Positions 8,723 to 17,158 of a DNA stretch of 64,000 nt are shown here, piece by piece (position 1 is the stretch's first letter; each line of letters starts with the position of its first letter). A program made the position numbers and the translations under genes. The notes under the pieces are model-generated. The model had not been told where the DNA came from and searched no databases. It worked only from the letters and a program-made list of their open reading frames with translations. The DNA comes from Cupriavidus sp. AU9028 (GTDB lineage Bacteria > Pseudomonadota > Gammaproteobacteria > Burkholderiales > Burkholderiaceae), in assembly GCF_019795295.1 (NCBI RefSeq), contig NZ_JAIMCG010000002.1, positions 333,179 to 397,178 of the forward strand, given 5' to 3'.

Positions 8723-9931
8723 TCAGGTCGAGCGCTCCGTCGGCTTGGTACTGCCGCCATAGGGATCGGTGCCGCGGGGTACCTCCCCGGCGCCGACTTC
8801 CATGCCGCCCGCGTAGCTGCTGGCAGTACTGCCGGTATTCGCGCCCGCCGAGCTGACGCCGCTGATATGCGAGTCGTCCGGCCGGGTCTCATGGCTCACC
8901 CCGAGTTGCGGCACCTTGCCGCCGCTGCGGGATCCTTCCCGGTCCACCCGGATCTGGTTCTCCACTTCGGTGACACCGAAGGTGTCATCGGCCAGATCCT
9001 CGATGTAGAACTTCTGCTGGCGATCGCGCACCGTGCCGCTGAGCGTCACCACTCCCTCGCGCACCTTCACCTCGACATGTTCGACGTCGAGGCGATGATC
9101 GTGCGCGAGCCGTTCGCACAGGTCCTCCTGGATCCGCTCGTCGCTGCGTCGATACCCCTTGGGTGCCACGCGCCGGCTTCCGGTACCGGGGCTGCTCTGC
9201 CCCCATTGGGAGCGCATCGGCGAGCTGGTGAACTGCTCGTAGGACGCGTCACGGCCGTGCGGCTGTCCATAGCCGGACCGGTTCCAGTCGTCGCCAGCCC
9301 AGCCGGCCACGCGGCCGCCCGCACCCGGGCGCTCCGATTCCGGATAGCGCCCGCCAGCGTCAGTCCAGCGCGAACTGGCGGCCCGGCGCTGCATGTTGTC
9401 CTGCATGGCGCCGCCCATGCCTTCGCCTTCCTGCTGCCAGGACTGCGCATCGAGCTGTCCGACATCCGAGATGCCGTAGGCATCGGCCATCCGCTCGCGC
9501 GCCTGCGGATCGTCCGGCTCATAACGGTCACGCCAGGGCGTGCGCGATTGATCGGGGAACGGTCCGCCGCCGAAACGCTCGCCGCGGTGCTGCCGCGGGT
9601 CCGGACGGTCCCAGCCGCCGCGCGGCGTCCCGCGGTCGCCGCGCATCACCTCCCGCGTGGAGGGGAAGGTGCCGTACGGGTTGTCGCCCATCGGCTCCTC
9701 ATAGGTGTTGCCATAGCGGCCCTCGCCGAAGCGACCGGCGCCATACCCGCCCTCGGCGCGGCGACCCTGGCCGAAGGCCTCGTCGTAATCGGCATGACCG
9801 CGCCGGCCCCAGCCTTGCCCGCGCGTGGTCGGCCCGCGTTCCTGGAATTCACCCGGCCCGTCGTTGCGATCTTCACCACTGTAGGGTTGCCGGTAGTCCC
9901 ATACCCGGCGGCTTGTCCTGTCTTCGTTCAT
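8723..9931 (-). CDS. BON-domain protein with long low-complexity N-terminus
   Basis: This 402-residue protein carries one BON domain at about residues 262-330 (ERIQEDLCERL, then VVTLSGTVRDRQQKFYIEDL and VTEVENQIRV). BON domains occur in OsmY-like and other envelope or phospholipid-associated proteins. The first 250 residues are Gly/Arg/Tyr/Asp-rich low complexity with repeated GRYG- and GDNPYG-like patches and no signal peptide, so the protein is probably cytoplasmic. The start at 9931 has an excellent ribosome site (CGGAGG). The C-terminal 70 residues are again Gly/Ser-rich. Such BON proteins are common and largely uncharacterised in Burkholderiaceae; osmotic or desiccation stress is a guess from the family. 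Confidence 0.8.
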   Translation of the reverse strand: MNEDRTSRRVWDYRQPYSGEDRNDGPGEFQERGPTTRGQGWGRRGHADYDEAFGQGRRAEGGYGAGRFGEGRYGNTYEEPMGDNPYGTFPSTREVMRGDRGTPRGGWDRPDPRQHRGERFGGGPFPDQSRTPWRDRYEPDDPQARERMADAYGISDVGQLDAQSWQQEGEGMGGAMQDNMQRRAASSRWTDAGGRYPESERPGAGGRVAGWAGDDWNRSGYGQPHGRDASYEQFTSSPMRSQWGQSSPGTGSRRVAPKGYRRSDERIQEDLCERLAHDHRLDVEHVEVKVREGVVTLSGTVRDRQQKFYIEDLADDTFGVTEVENQIRVDREGSRSGGKVPQLGVSHETRPDDSHISGVSSAGANTGSTASSYAGGMEVGAGEVPRGTDPYGGSTKPTERST

Positions 9932-10298
9932 GGTTGCCTCCGTTGTAAGAAATGCAAGACGCGGCGGAGCAATTCGCAACGGCGCGCGCAGAGCGGCCAA
10001 GGCGATATGCCGCCGCTTGGCGACGTCCATGCAACGCAATTTCCATTCCGTCGAGGGATTTGTGCGCGAAGAGACAGTTCAACCATACCGGGCCCGGTAG
10101 GCTGTTTCTGCGCGGGAGGACTGACCGCTCGCCCGCGTTTGACGCCTCTCCCGTTCCCCGGTGGAGAGGCGTCCTTTCTCTGCCGCAGGAAATCGGCAAG
10201 AGGGCTGACGAAGGCGGGAAGACAGGCCGGCGACTCGGGTGAGCACCGGCCTTTTGCAGTTGGGACAGGCTAGCCTGCGGCGACGTCCGCCGCGATTG
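9932..10298. other. Intergenic region with hairpin
   Basis: These 367 bp lie between the start of the BON gene and the end of the methyltransferase gene, both on the minus strand. They contain a hairpin (10141-10151 with 10163-10173, 11-bp stem GACGCCTCTCC) followed on the plus side by CTTTCTC. It may terminate methyltransferase transcripts. The remainder should hold the BON-gene promoter, which I cannot pinpoint. Confidence 0.45.
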
Positions 10299-11168
10299 TC
10301 ATAGCGGTTTGCGCGCGACGCAGAACAGGCTCAGCGCCGCGGCCGGCGAGTTCGGATCGATACCGGAGAGCCGCTGCGCAAGGCGGATTTTCAGAGGCGG
10401 CCGCCCCATCGTGCCGGTCATCACCTCCCTGCCGACATAGTGGCTGTGCGGATAGATCTGGATGTCGAAGCCCAGCGGACGCAGCGTCGAATTCACCAGC
10501 TCGCGCGTGAGCCCGTCACCGGGGCGGTGGTGCAGCTCGGTGGCCAGCGCCCAGATCTGTTCGTCGTCCGCCGCGGTATGGCCGCCGCGCTTGAGCCAGC
10601 GGTAGATCGGCAGACGCATGCGCCAGGCCAGCAGCGCAATGCCGCGGAAGTCCCAGGCCGACTGCTGCGGATCGTGGTCGAGGATCAGATAACCGCCCGG
10701 ACGAACGAGGCGCGCCGCCTCGATCAGCGCGCGGCGCATATCGTCCAGGTGGTGCAGCGATCCGTTGATCGCGACCACGTCGGCGATGCCCGAGCGCAGC
10801 GGCATGTCGTGTCCATCCGCGCGCAGCGGCACATAGCCGACGCTTGCCGCTCGCTCCAGACTGCCGGTCGCGATGTCCACGCCGATGGCGATGAGCGGTT
10901 TGCCGCCCAGCGTCGCCAGCAGGTTGCCCGGACCGCAGCCAACGTCCACCAGCACCTTGCCGTCCAGTGTTCCCAGCACCCCAAGCCAGCGATCGCGCAG
11001 CTCCGGGTAACGGTGCACGAAGGCGAGCCAGTCATCCATCCAGCGCGGATGGCTGAAGTAATGCGCGTTGGCGTGCATCCCTTCGGTAAACCACGGAATC
11101 GCGCTTTCCGGATAGGTGCCGTCGTGCACCTTGGCGTCCGGTTTCAGATACGGCCGCAGCCGCTCCAT
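10299..11168 (-). CDS. SAM-dependent methyltransferase (class I)
   Basis: This is a class I methyltransferase with the SAM-binding motif VLVDVGCGPGNLL about 75 residues from the start, an acidic loop after it (AIGVDIATGS), the motif-II region MPLRSGIADVVAINGSLHHL and RLVRPGGYLILDHDP. It therefore resembles the Methyltransf_11/UbiE-type fold. I place the start at 11168 because AGGAGG lies 5 bp upstream and the 43 codons further upstream (to 11297) have clearly lower third-position GC. A 332-residue protein starting at 11297 remains possible. The substrate is unknown and the neighbours give no pathway clue. Confidence 0.8.
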   Translation of the reverse strand: MERLRPYLKPDAKVHDGTYPESAIPWFTEGMHANAHYFSHPRWMDDWLAFVHRYPELRDRWLGVLGTLDGKVLVDVGCGPGNLLATLGGKPLIAIGVDIATGSLERAASVGYVPLRADGHDMPLRSGIADVVAINGSLHHLDDMRRALIEAARLVRPGGYLILDHDPQQSAWDFRGIALLAWRMRLPIYRWLKRGGHTAADDEQIWALATELHHRPGDGLTRELVNSTLRPLGFDIQIYPHSHYVGREVMTGTMGRPPLKIRLAQRLSGIDPNSPAAALSLFCVARKPL

Positions 11169-11928
11169 ATAGCCCTCCTGTCGCGCCGCGCCCTTGCGTG
11201 CGGCAGAGGACGTCTCTCGACGGGCCGGTCCACGTTGGGAGGCGTCGGCGTCGGGGGGTGGCGAAACAGCAGGGTTGGTCAGCAGTGCGTCGTTCATTAT
11301 TGGGTCCCGGGTGAAACGCAGGGCGCGCCGCCGTCGCGGGCGGAACCGGCGTCAGGTACAGGTATGCATCACGACGGGCAGTCCGCGCTGAAGATTCGGA
11401 CTGCGCCGCGCCAGGAACGCAAAGAGAGGCCGAGCCGATGCGTGCCGGCCGGCTTGCCCTACTTTGCGCGATCGAACAAATGGCGGCAGCATGCGCCGAA
11501 GACGAGTCCTGACCCGGTGGACCTTGCCGAGGCTCTTCCTTTCCCCCGGATGGGAGCCTTGGTACATAGCGCGCGTGCACATCCAATAACGGTGTCCCAT
11601 AGTGGATGACACTGCGACCGATGCAGCGCCGCCAACCATGGAACTACCCCTGATGGAATCTAGGCAGCGGATGTTGCAAGCGCAAATGATTTGGAAGGCG
11701 GTTTGTTATTCAGCGCACACAAGAAAATGCCCCCGCGGGCGTTACTGCGGCGTGAAATCGGGACGGAAAGGGAGTTAGGTAAGGGAAAGTGGCGGGATAG
11801 AGATCGGAAGAAGGGAGACCGTGACGCCGGGCAGAATGGAGCAGTCGTGCACTGCAACATGTTCTTCGACTCGACGCAAAGGCCCGCCAGCAGGGCCGGC
11901 GGGCGCCCTTCAGCCAGCCCCGGGGCGG
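11169..11928. other. Long non-coding gap
   Basis: These 760 bp precede the methyltransferase and follow the end of the small exported-protein gene. The stretch from about 11600 to 11830 is visibly less GC-rich than its surroundings. I see no ORF with a ribosome site and coding character, no tRNA and no clear operator. The right edge holds the terminator at 11882-11904. Confidence 0.5.
11882..11904 (-). terminator. Putative terminator of the small exported-protein gene
   Basis: Read on the minus strand, GCCCGCC pairs with GGCGGGC across a 9-nt loop and is followed by CTTTGC. It lies 25 bp after the stop at 11929. Confidence 0.5.
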
Positions 11929-12249
11929 TCATTTCCCCTTGGCATCCGAGGCGGGATATCCATAGCTCTGCGCCGCCGATCCGGTGCGATTGCTGCTGGA
12001 GTTCGACTGTTTCCCGCTGCTGCTTCGGCTGCCGCTGCCCTTGGTTGCGTCATGCTGGCGGCTCCCCGCCTGCGCCTTGTCCGGGCCGGTACCGGTGGTC
12101 GGCGCATGCCTGGTGGGGCCCGGCGCGACATCCGAAGCGGCGGTACCCGGTGCACGATCGCTTCCCGCGGCGGTTCCGGTTCCGGATGTCTGCGACCAGG
12201 CGGGAGTGGTCAGCAGGATGGCAGTGACCAATGTGGCAATGCGTTTCAT
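11929..12249 (-). CDS. Small exported Ser/Thr/Gly-rich protein
   Basis: This 106-residue protein begins with a short signal peptide (MKRIATLVTAILLTTPAWSQ). The mature chain is almost entirely Ser, Thr, Gly, Ala and Asp with some Lys/Arg and no Cys, and is probably disordered. AAGGAGA lies at ideal distance from the ATG. It is divergent from, and similar in design to, the exported protein at 12719-13072. The two may be distant paralogues, although the low complexity prevents a firm claim. The function is unknown. Confidence 0.65.
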   Translation of the reverse strand: MKRIATLVTAILLTTPAWSQTSGTGTAAGSDRAPGTAASDVAPGPTRHAPTTGTGPDKAQAGSRQHDATKGSGSRSSSGKQSNSSSNRTGSAAQSYGYPASDAKGK

Positions 12250-12718
12250 GGCAGTCTCCTTTTGATTGTCGGTAAGGCCGCCGGTGGTCGGCAGCGTGCC
12301 AGAAGTGTCCCAGGACGGAACTGCCGCGCCCGCGCAACTTCCGTGCCGCACGCGGCGTCACTCTTGCCGGCCAGCGCCACGGCATCGTCCCGAGAGGCGT
12401 GCAGGTAGCCGCGATCGATTCGGCTACCGACCGGAATGCCGGCGCCGCTGCCCCCGCCAACTGCAGTCGAGAGGCCCGCACATTTCTACATCGTCACGTA
12501 AGGATTGCAGCAGCGGTGGAGAGGGGCCGCATGCGTTGTCCAGGGCACTGGTGCCCAAGCGGCCCGAGGCGTCGTCCGATTCCTACATGCGTTTCAGGCA
12601 TCGCCCCCGTGAGGCGATTGGGTGGCCGCACCTATCGTTACATCAACGGGCCACGTTCCGCAGCCACACCCGGTACAGCTGCTGCCCGCCAATACCTTGT
12701 CAATGGAAGGAGTCAACG
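12250..12718. other. Divergent intergenic region between two exported-protein genes
   Basis: These 469 bp separate two divergently oriented small exported-protein genes and should contain both promoters. I see no obvious operator palindrome, small RNA terminator or conserved promoter. Confidence 0.45.
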
Positions 12719-13072
12719 ATGAAGCGAATCCTCAGCACGACCGCACTCGCGCTGTGCGCGGCCCTGAGCCTTCCCGCCGTCGCCCAGCAGGCGCCGCCCG
12801 CCAACAACGCCCCGAACCCGAGCGCTCCGCCGGCCGAGGGTAACCCACCGGCAAGCCGCAGCACCACGCCGTCCGCCACTGGCAGCAGCATGGGCGGCAG
12901 CAGTTCCGGCTCGACCAGCGCCACCAGCGGCAGCAAGAGCAAGAAGAGCGACAGCAATACGCACCGCAGCAAGAAGCCGCGCGAGCAAGGCATGCCGGCT
13001 TCGCCGACGCCGGATTCGCCGAACGCCCCCAAGGGCGATTCACCGAGCCCGGCCACCGGTACCAAGCAGTAA
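12719..13072 (+). CDS. Small exported Ser/Pro/Lys-rich protein
   Basis: This 117-residue protein has a clear signal peptide (MKRILSTTALALCAALSLPA, then VAQ). The mature chain is rich in Pro, Ser, Asn and Lys, contains a Gly/Ser run (SSMGGSSSGSTSATSGS) and a basic patch KSKKSDSNTHRSKK, and has no Cys. AAGGAG precedes the ATG. Proteins of this type are common in Cupriavidus and Burkholderia and remain uncharacterised. It resembles the divergent neighbour at 11929-12249 in size and composition. Confidence 0.68.
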   Translation: MKRILSTTALALCAALSLPAVAQQAPPANNAPNPSAPPAEGNPPASRSTTPSATGSSMGGSSSGSTSATSGSKSKKSDSNTHRSKKPREQGMPASPTPDSPNAPKGDSPSPATGTKQ

Positions 13073-13102
13073 CCGCGGCCCTGCAACACCAAGCAAGAAC
13101 AC

Positions 13103-13141
13103 CACGGCCCGCGCTGCCCGATCCAGGGCACGCGGGCCGTG
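13103..13141. terminator. Bidirectional hairpin between convergent genes
   Basis: CACGGCCCGCG (13103-13113) pairs perfectly with CGCGGGCCGTG (13131-13141), with an inner TGCCC/GGGCA extension. It sits between the exported-protein stop and the end of the TonB-receptor gene. There is no long T tract on either side. Confidence 0.6.
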
Positions 13142-13193
13142 TGCGTGGTGGTCCGGCATTGTTGCCGCCGCCGCGGCGACAGCGCGGTCCATC

Positions 13194-15401
13194 TCACCAG
13201 CGATAGGTTGCCGTCGCCAGCACGTTGCGCCGATAGCCGTAGTAGCAGGTCGTCGCGCTGCCGCACTGGCCGACATATTCCTTGTCGAACAGATTGGTGG
13301 CATTCAGCGACAGGCGCCAATGCGCGTCGAGCGTGTAGTGAAGGGCGGCATCCGCCAGCCATACCGAGGGCACCTTGAAGGTATTGCCCGCATCTCCCCA
13401 CGACGATCCCACATAACGGGCTCCCGCGCCCAGACCGAGCCCGCGCAGCCATCCTGCCCGCACGGTGTAATCCAGCCACAGCGCCGCGGTGTGCTGTGGC
13501 CGGTTGGTCGGCGTCTTGTGCAGGTCCGCGCCGTTGCTGCGCGTCACCTCCAGGTTCATCAGCGTATAGGAGCCGAGGGCCTTCCAGCCGTTGCCGAGAT
13601 CCATCGCGCCCTCCAGCTCGAAGCCGCGTGAACGCACTTCGCCGGTCTGCACCTGGAAGCGCGGGTTGGCCGGGTCCGCGGTCAGCACGTTCTGTTGCCG
13701 CAGGTCGTACACGGCGGCAGTCACGAAGCTGTTGCTCCCCGATGGCTGGAACTTGATGCCGAGCTCGGCCTGCTTGCCGGTGGTGGGCTCGAACGGCGTG
13801 CCGACGGCATTGGTGCCCGCTTGCGGCTGGAACGAGGTCGAGTAGCTCAAGTAGGGCGCGAGGCCGAACGGCCCCTGGTACATGAGACCGAGGCGATAGG
13901 TCAGATCGTGCTGGTCGATCGGCGTGCTGGTCGCCGTGGAGGCTGCGCCAGCCACGCGCGTCGTGGTCGTGTCCGAGCTTGCCCAGTCCTTGCGCAGACC
14001 GGCGACGAAGATCAGCCGCTCCGCCAGCTTCATCTGGTCCTGGAAATAGAGGCCCAGTTGCCGCTGCGTCTGTTCCGCGATGGTGCGCGAGGTGATCGGA
14101 TTGATGCTGGAGCCGTAGACCGGATTGAACGGATCGATCAGGCCCCTGCCCGTGCTACCGACGGTGCCGAAGCCCTGGCTGTCGTCGAACTTGCCGTACT
14201 GGTAGTCGACGCCGAACAGCATCTTGTGCCGCACCGCGCCGGTCGCGAAGTCGGCCTGCAGCTGCGTATCGACCCCGACGGTGTCCAGCTTGCCGGTGGA
14301 TTCGAGCGATCCGCGACGCAACTGCTGCTGCGCCGGCGTATCCCAGCCCACTGCATAGACGCCGGTATAGGTCAGGTCCGCATGCGAATAGCGCAGGTTC
14401 TGGCGGACCAGGAAGGTGTCGTTGAAGCGATGCTCGAAGGCGTATCCCACCGCATAGGACTCGCGATCGAACTTGTTGAAGTTGGGCTCGCCAGTGAAGA
14501 AGGAAGTCGAGATCCTGCGTCCACCCACGGTCGGGATGATGGTGCCTTCGCGCGGCAGGAAGTTGATCGCGGTACCCTGCCGGTCACGCTGATAGTGGGT
14601 CAGTAGCGTGAAGGTCGTGTCGGCCGAGGGACGGAAGGTCAGCGCCGGCGCAATGAAAATGCGGTCGTCCTTCGCATGGTCGGTCTGCGTATCGCTGTCG
14701 CGCAGCAGCCCGGTCAGCCGATACAGCACCGTCCTGTTTTCATCGACCGCACCGCTCAGGTCGAAGCCGGCCTGCTTGCGATCGTGCGAGCCGTATTGCA
14801 GCGTGATCTCGCGCAGCGTCTCCTCGCTCGGGCGCTTGCTGACCAGATTGATGAGGCCGCCCGGCGCATTGGCACCGTACAGCACCGAGCTGGGACCGCG
14901 CAGCAGCTCCACCCGCTCCAGGCCATACGGATCGATGCGCGGCATCAGGTAGCCCGATGCGTAGTAGTTGATGTAGAGGCCGTCCTGATACTGGCGCGCC
15001 GTAAAGCCGCGAATGACCGGCTTGTCGTAGCGGCTCTCCACCACGTTGTCGCCCACCACGCCCGCGGAATAGGCGAACGCCTCGGACACCGTGGTAACGG
15101 CCCGATCCTCCATCTGTTCGCGGCCGATCACGGAGATGGACTGCGGCGTCTCGTTCAGCGGGGTATCGGTCTTGGTTGCGGTCGCGCTGCGACGCGCGAC
15201 ATAACCGCCAACCGGGCCGCTGGCGGTTTCCGCCGACGCCGCGCGCACCGTCACTTCCGGCAGCTGGGCCTGGCTGGCGCCCGGCGTCGCTGCGGGGCCG
15301 GCCTGCTGTCCAGGCTGCGCCTGAACGGAAGCCGAGAGGGCAAACAATGCCCATACTGCCCGCCGGATATCGGTCCGGCGGCAGGCTGACACCCGCTTCA
15401 T
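13194..15401 (-). CDS. TonB-dependent siderophore receptor
   Basis: This 735-residue outer-membrane receptor of the FhuA/FpvA/FoxA class imports ferric siderophores with TonB energy. After the signal peptide, a TonB-box-like LPEVTVRA leads into the plug domain (TPQSISVIGREQMEDR, DGLYINYYASG, LERVELLRGPSSVLYGANAPG). It then forms a 22-strand barrel ending in YRW with an aromatic C-terminus. There is no N-terminal signalling (STN) domain, so it is a plain transporter rather than a sigma/anti-sigma transducer. The ribosome site AGGGGAG is strong. A Fur box lies 66-85 bp upstream. The PepSY and small membrane genes upstream on the same strand form the usual partners in iron-uptake loci. The ligand cannot be told. 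Confidence 0.94.
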   Translation of the reverse strand: MKRVSACRRTDIRRAVWALFALSASVQAQPGQQAGPAATPGASQAQLPEVTVRAASAETASGPVGGYVARRSATATKTDTPLNETPQSISVIGREQMEDRAVTTVSEAFAYSAGVVGDNVVESRYDKPVIRGFTARQYQDGLYINYYASGYLMPRIDPYGLERVELLRGPSSVLYGANAPGGLINLVSKRPSEETLREITLQYGSHDRKQAGFDLSGAVDENRTVLYRLTGLLRDSDTQTDHAKDDRIFIAPALTFRPSADTTFTLLTHYQRDRQGTAINFLPREGTIIPTVGGRRISTSFFTGEPNFNKFDRESYAVGYAFEHRFNDTFLVRQNLRYSHADLTYTGVYAVGWDTPAQQQLRRGSLESTGKLDTVGVDTQLQADFATGAVRHKMLFGVDYQYGKFDDSQGFGTVGSTGRGLIDPFNPVYGSSINPITSRTIAEQTQRQLGLYFQDQMKLAERLIFVAGLRKDWASSDTTTTRVAGAASTATSTPIDQHDLTYRLGLMYQGPFGLAPYLSYSTSFQPQAGTNAVGTPFEPTTGKQAELGIKFQPSGSNSFVTAAVYDLRQQNVLTADPANPRFQVQTGEVRSRGFELEGAMDLGNGWKALGSYTLMNLEVTRSNGADLHKTPTNRPQHTAALWLDYTVRAGWLRGLGLGAGARYVGSSWGDAGNTFKVPSVWLADAALHYTLDAHWRLSLNATNLFDKEYVGQCGSATTCYYGYRRNVLATATYRW

Positions 15402-15466
15402 ATGACTCCCCTTTTTTCTTGTCGAGACGCCGGATCAGCACCGGCCAGATCGCAAACGCGAATACG

Positions 15467-15486
15467 AATGCGAACGATTCTCGATT
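15467..15486 (-). promoter_or_regulatory. Putative Fur box of the TonB receptor gene
   Basis: Read on the minus strand this is AATCGAGAATCGTTCGCATT, close to the betaproteobacterial Fur operator AATGAGAATCGTTCGCATT. It lies 66-85 bp before the receptor start, in the gap after the small membrane protein gene. Confidence 0.65.
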
Positions 15487-15606
15487 ATTATGGAGAAGTG
15501 ACGTGAAGTGCAATACGCCTGGCGACGCCAGCGACAGGAAAACAACGCCTTTGCGCGTTACGCGCCGGCTCGGATGGCGATGCCATCCCCGACATGGCGC
15601 GGGACG

Positions 15607-15798
15607 CTATCGCCGCGCAGCGGGGGAACGGCGGCCGGCATGCCACAACGCAACGGCGGTCATGGTGCCCAGCGCGACCCAGGACATCCAGTCCCAGAGG
15701 CCATCGGCGAACAGCGCCGATGCCAGGCCGACGACGCCGAGTCCGGCAAGCACGATCGGCATGCCGTAAATCCACAGGAACGTGCCTGGCTTTTTCAT
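15607..15798 (-). CDS. Small membrane protein of the iron-uptake operon
   Basis: This 63-residue protein starts MKKPGTFLWIYGMPIVLAGL and has two hydrophobic helices, about residues 7-28 and 36-53, with a basic tail. Its ATG overlaps the stop of the PepSY gene by 4 bp (ATGA), so translation is coupled. Short two-helix proteins in this position beside PepSY-TM and TonB-receptor genes are common in Burkholderiaceae iron-acquisition loci, but their role is not known. It is probably an accessory to the PepSY protein. Confidence 0.75.
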   Translation of the reverse strand: MKKPGTFLWIYGMPIVLAGLGVVGLASALFADGLWDWMSWVALGTMTAVALWHAGRRSPAARR

Positions 15799-16979
15799 CT
15801 GGTCAGTTCCTCCTCGCGCGCCGGCATCGGCTCGCGGGCCGGGCGATGCGCCGGTTCGCCCTGCGCTTCCAGCAGCCGCAGCCTCGCGTTTGCCGTGCGG
15901 GTCCGGCCGACCCAGAGGTAGATGCCGCTCGCGAGCAGGACGATGCAAATCACGTCCAGCACGGCCCACAGCAGCTTCAACGGCATCCCGCCATAGTCGC
16001 CGAAATGCAGGGGTCCCGAGATGCGCAGCGCCGCCACGTACCAGGGCATCTCGCGCGCCGCCGCGAACTGTCCGGTCTCGGCGTCGACCAGTACCGGCTT
16101 GATCAGGCGGGACGTGATATGGGCGTCCCCTCGCATGAAGACCGCGTAATGTCGCGCGCCCGCGAGCGGGGTGCCCGGGAAGGCGATGAAGGCGGTGGTC
16201 ATGGCAGGCTCCCGGGCGGCGGCCAGCGCGATCGCGGCGTCCAGGGACGACAGGTGTTCGGCCGGACCCAACGGTGCGAAGGGCGCCAGCATGGCGCGCA
16301 GTTCGGTCGATTGCCAGACCCCGTATGTCGGTTTGGCAAGCGTCAGCAAGACGCCGGTCACGCCGACCACCAGCACCCATGACAGCGTCGCCATGCCGAG
16401 CACGTTATGCAGGTCCAGCCATTTGAGCCGGGCAGAACGGTCGCGCCGCACGGTGCCGAACGGCAGCTTCTGCATCAGAGGACCGTAGACGACGATGCCC
16501 GAGACGATCGAGATGACGAACAGCAGCCCCATCGCGCCAAGGAACAGCGTTCCCGGCAGCCCCGCGAACAGGTCGGTATGCAGCTTGACCATCACGAGCA
16601 TGAAGCCGGAACGCAGCGGCGTGTCGCGCAGCAGTTCGCCGGTGCGCGCGTCGTAGGTCAGTAGCGCCCCGCCCTCGCGCGGCGCGGTGCGGGATGACAG
16701 CGACACAAACCAGACCGGCTCCTCGTCGTCCCGGGTGACGAAACGCACCGCGGTACCCGGCCGGCGCGCCCGCGCATCCTCGACGATATGGTCCACCGGC
16801 ACCATTGCCGTGCCGGCCGGCAGCGCTGGCGCCTCGACGCCGTTGCCGAGCCAGTGGTCGATCTCATGCCCGAAGATCAGCGGCAAGCCGGTCAGGCAGA
16901 GCAACAGCAGAAAGACCGTGCAGACCAGGCTCGTCCACTTGTGGACGAGATACCAGAGGCGAAAGGTGCGGATTTCCAT
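15795..16979 (-). CDS. PepSY-associated transmembrane protein
   Basis: This 394-residue inner-membrane protein of the PepSY_TM family is frequently linked to siderophore receptors and thought to reduce iron-siderophore complexes or pass electrons. The opening FRLWYLVHKWTSLVCTVFLL is the family's first helix. It is followed by GHEIDHWLG, a periplasmic PepSY region with VWFVSLSSRTAPREGG, a second helix FLGAMGLLFVISIVSGIVVYG, then KWLDLHNVLGMATLSWVLV and a last helix before residue 365. The start at 16979 is chosen from family alignment; ATGs at 17009 and 17099 are in frame, but the latter lies inside the Fur box. It is coupled to the 63-residue gene downstream. Confidence 0.88.
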   Translation of the reverse strand: MEIRTFRLWYLVHKWTSLVCTVFLLLLCLTGLPLIFGHEIDHWLGNGVEAPALPAGTAMVPVDHIVEDARARRPGTAVRFVTRDDEEPVWFVSLSSRTAPREGGALLTYDARTGELLRDTPLRSGFMLVMVKLHTDLFAGLPGTLFLGAMGLLFVISIVSGIVVYGPLMQKLPFGTVRRDRSARLKWLDLHNVLGMATLSWVLVVGVTGVLLTLAKPTYGVWQSTELRAMLAPFAPLGPAEHLSSLDAAIALAAAREPAMTTAFIAFPGTPLAGARHYAVFMRGDAHITSRLIKPVLVDAETGQFAAAREMPWYVAALRISGPLHFGDYGGMPLKLLWAVLDVICIVLLASGIYLWVGRTRTANARLRLLEAQGEPAHRPAREPMPAREEELTR

Positions 16980-17081
16980 GGGCAAGAGGGACGGCCGCAA
17001 TCGCGACATGGGTGTGCCCGTTGCCCCGGAGCCCCCGCTCGACGGCCCTGGCCGCCAGCGGCCCCTGCCAGCAGTGGTCAC

Positions 17082-17100
17082 ATTGCGAATGATTCGCATT
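17082..17100 (-). promoter_or_regulatory. Fur box of the PepSY operon
   Basis: Minus-strand AATGCGAATCATTCGCAAT is an almost perfect 19-bp palindrome of the Fur type. It sits about 100 bp upstream of the chosen PepSY start and just downstream of the end of regA, marking the boundary between the two transcription units. Confidence 0.78.
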
Positions 17101-17158
17101 CTATACGGAGAAGACGGCTCCGTATGCAGTGCAATGACCTTGCCGGTGCCCGTTTCGT

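Noticed and set aside
11801-11813. Sequence resembling the start of an Illumina adapter (AGATCGGAAGA)
   Set aside because: Only 11 bases match and the following bases differ from the adapter. The surrounding DNA is normal, so this is chance.
11660-11932. A 90-codon minus-strand ORF in the long gap
   Set aside because: It has no ribosome site, no coding-type third-position bias and it runs across a terminator hairpin.
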